DNA from: Chitinophagaceae bacterium
GTDB taxonomy: Bacteria > Bacteroidota > Bacteroidia > Chitinophagales > Chitinophagaceae
NCBI GenBank assembly: GCA_025455245.1
Contig: JALOMX010000299.1
Span: forward strand, 1-6,985
Length of the DNA: 6,985 nt
Reading direction: 5' to 3'
A model generated the notes under the pieces. That model was not told where the DNA came from. It made no database searches and saw only the letters and a program-made list of their open reading frames with translations. This document shows, piece by piece, positions 5,487-6,985 of this stretch (position 1 is its first letter; each line of letters opens with the position of its first letter). Both the position numbers and the translations under genes were made by a program.

Positions 5487-6985
5487 TGTTTGCGGTAGCG
5501 CCACCACTGATCGTAGTGTTTACTACAACCGGCACATCGAGGGTTTTCATTTGATCGCCGGAAATGGTTCTTACAACACCCTTTGATCCGTTTACTTTCA
5601 ACTTACCATTGGCAGTTACGTCACCGTTTGCAAGTACGTTCCCTGTTGCGCCAAGGTTTCCTGTTACTGTTACATTCCCTTCTGTAGTTAAGCTGCCACC
5701 CACTGTTGTATTGCCGTTTTTCAAAATGGTGAGGGCGTTGCTTTTGTGTTTTTCATCCACTCCGTTGCCTACTACAAAAAGACGGTCGGCATCGTTCCAC
5801 ACGGTAGCAGATAGTGGCGTATATTCTGAATTGAACTGGCCAACTACCGTTTCGGCAAATGAAGGAGCTTTTGTGTTTCTCCCTAATGTTACAGAATGCA
5901 TTCCGATAGATATTCCGCCAATAGCCAAAGAGCCATACCCCTCTGCGCTACCTTTAATTGAAACCGAATAATCTCCCCAGGAATTGCCATCCAATGATAT
6001 TGACTCACTACCATAAGCGGCTGCATATATTCCTCCCATCGCTAAACTTGCCCATCCTGATGCTTTAGCAAATTCACCTATGGCAACAGCATGTTCTCCA
6101 GAGGCGATGGAACTCCTGCTCATAGCCACCGAAAATCTTCCTATACTATCCTTACGGATACTGTAGGCATTAAAGAATCCTGCTCTGAATGCAGCCTTAT
6201 CTGCATACCACATCATATACGAACCATCTTCACTTGCAGGAGGGTCACCCGGTGTACTAGTGTATAAATCATTTAACCCGGCAAAAACCACATTTCCATT
6301 TTGGGTTTCACTTTCCTGAATATGCAGTGCTGCATTAGGCATGTCCGTTCCAATGCCGATATTCCCGTTTTTCAGCACAGTTACGGCATTGTGTCCGCTA
6401 CCTTCAGCGCCATTTCCTATTACAAAAAGCCGGTCGGCAGGAGCCCACGCTGTTTTACTTACCGGGGTATACGCGCTGTTGTAGGAACCCACCACCATTT
6501 CACTTTTGGAGTATGCCCTCGTATTTTCACCCAAAGCCATCGAAAAGTTTCCTTCAGCATGGTTCATATACCCGATTGCGGAAGCATACAATCCCGAAGC
6601 CGTTGTATAAGAACCAATAGCAGTGCTCCAACTATTGGAGGCAATGGTTCCTGCACCAATAGCTACCGACCGTGTGCCTGAAGCATTGGCTACCGCACCC
6701 AATGCCACTGCATAATCAGCCGTGGCTAATGAAGCGTTTCCCATGGCAAGGGAAGCGATGCCTTTGGCCCTTGTATCCAAACCCATGGCCACCGAATGGT
6801 CGCCAATACTGTCTTTATTCCAGTTAACGCCGGTTACCTCACCGGCACGAAAAGCTGCTTTATCGGGGTACCACATCAGCCGGGTACCTGCGCCCGAGGT
6901 GGGCGGTGCATCGGGTTTGTCTTTAAACAATCCTTCGGCAAGCAGGCTGCCGCCCCCGGGCCCTGTTCCGTAGGTATGCAATAAT
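5227..6985 (-). CDS. Surface or tail-fibre-like protein with YadA-head-type repeats, 5'-partial and frameshifted
   Basis: The frame is open at the right window edge (a TTG at 6979-6981 is the first possible start), so the true N-terminus is missing. Two ~220-residue modules are visible. Module 1 runs from MWYPDKAAFRAG (36-47) through head repeats of the type SVAIGAGTIAS, AVALGAVANAS and SAIGYMNHAEG (about 63-160) to ADRLFVIGNG (182-191) and TVLKNGNIGIG (201-211). Module 2 repeats it from MWYADKAAFRAG (257-268) to ADRLFVVGNG (398-407) and TILKNGN (418-424). A stalk-like repetitive stretch GNVTVTGNLGATGNVLANGD (435-454) follows. From about residue 500 the reading frame leaves the real C-terminus because of the 64-bp duplication, giving an unrelated tail up to TAA at 5227. 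Such proteins form trimeric fibres on cell surfaces or phage-like particles. Which one is meant here cannot be told from this window. Confidence 0.85.
   Translation of the reverse strand, partial: LLHTYGTGPGGGSLLAEGLFKDKPDAPPTSGAGTRLMWYPDKAAFRAGEVTGVNWNKDSIGDHSVAMGLDTRAKGIASLAMGNASLATADYAVALGAVANASGTRSVAIGAGTIASNSWSTAIGSYTTASGLYASAIGYMNHAEGNFSMALGENTRAYSKSEMVVGSYNSAYTPVSKTAWAPADRLFVIGNGAEGSGHNAVTVLKNGNIGIGTDMPNAALHIQESETQNGNVVFAGLNDLYTSTPGDPPASEDGSYMMWYADKAAFRAGFFNAYSIRKDSIGRFSVAMSRSSIASGEHAVAIGEFAKASGWASLAMGGIYAAAYGSESISLDGNSWGDYSVSIKGSAEGYGSLAIGGISIGMHSVTLGRNTKAPSFAETVVGQFNSEYTPLSATVWNDADRLFVVGNGVDEKHKSNALTILKNGNTTVGGSLTTEGNVTVTGNLGATGNVLANGDVTANGKLKVNGSKGVVRTISGDQMKTLDVPVVVNTTISGGATANIENPRCAGCGKHNDQWWRYRKHQLHLSRSFQCGTKRVCRQCYHRRGVCRSGYVGGSGYYNRGQTVYFQPEKRIAVAQFYGEDGGLR
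5421..5548 (-). repeat. 64-bp tandem duplication that causes the frameshift
   Basis: Copy A spans 5421-5484 and copy B spans 5485-5548. They differ at only two positions, and both changes are silent in the encoded peptide (Val GTG/GTA and Thr ACA/ACT on the minus strand). Because 64 is not a multiple of 3, the reading frame moves by one at the join. The upstream frame reads copy B correctly, and the downstream frame reads copy A correctly. Loss of either copy restores the full gene. An assembly or strain-mixture artefact is a serious alternative, since duplications close to a k-mer length are a common assembler error. Confidence 0.9.
5710..6873 (-). repeat. Internal ~220-residue module duplication in the surface protein
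   Basis: Module 1 covers 6361-6873 and module 2 covers 5710-6210, with corresponding landmark residues 216-221 apart (about 650-663 bp). The strongest similarity is at the module ends: the MWYPDKAAFRAG/MWYADKAAFRAG element, the VVG(S/Q)(Y/F)NS(A/E)YTP element and the ADRLFV(I/V)GNG element. The middle head repeats have diverged. This indicates an older duplication than the 64-bp one. Confidence 0.8.

Noticed and set aside
5062..5586. 174-codon plus-strand ORF across the repeats and the surface gene
   Set aside because: Its first part is translation of the satellite repeats (WNLEFEHWNF-like) and the rest is antisense to the beta-rich C-terminal domain.

Overview
The window looks like a chromosomal piece of a Bacteroidota bacterium, probably of the Chitinophagia/Sphingobacteriia type. 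The evidence is a secreted protein with a type IX secretion (T9SS) type B C-terminal domain, TAnnTTTG-like -7 elements placed 4-6 bases before start codons, few Shine-Dalgarno sites, and a surface protein with YadA-head-like repeats of a kind common in this phylum. The genus is not resolved from sequence alone. The three left-hand genes are on the minus strand, the peptidase gene is on the plus strand, and the last gene is on the minus strand and runs off the right edge.

Layout. Bases 1-507 hold no gene but carry a cluster of short hairpins, including two inverted copies of an AACCCTGGAAGGGTT element, which looks like a REP-type repeat patch. Three minus-strand genes follow: a transglutaminase-like protein (3701-2607), a small NTF2/SnoaL-like protein (2558-2175) and a large secreted adhesin-like protein with a T9SS C-terminal domain (2046-508). 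The first two are 48 bp apart and may be co-transcribed. Divergent from them, with a 109-bp gap, is a periplasmic P1-family (DmpA-type) self-processing aminopeptidase (3811-4926). Both genes of the divergent pair have a -7 promoter element so close to the ATG that the mRNAs should be leaderless or almost so.

Bases 4927-5219, between the convergent peptidase and surface-protein genes, consist almost entirely of three repeat types: a 12-bp tandem pair, a 16-bp triplet, and a 34-bp perfect core present three times. The first 34-bp copy is split exactly in its middle by a 20-bp insert that carries a perfect 16-bp GC-rich palindrome.

The right part (5220-6985, minus strand) is a large surface or tail-fibre-like protein made of two ~220-residue modules with YadA-head-like repeats, a stalk-like segment and a C-terminal domain. 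Its 3' end is frameshifted by a 64-bp tandem duplication. Both copies encode the same 21 residues but differ by two silent changes, so each copy is in frame with its own side of the gene. This may be a real phase-variation-like lesion or an assembly join of two alleles. It is the most interesting feature of the window. No CRISPR array, complete transposon, RNA gene or clear novel multi-gene system was seen.
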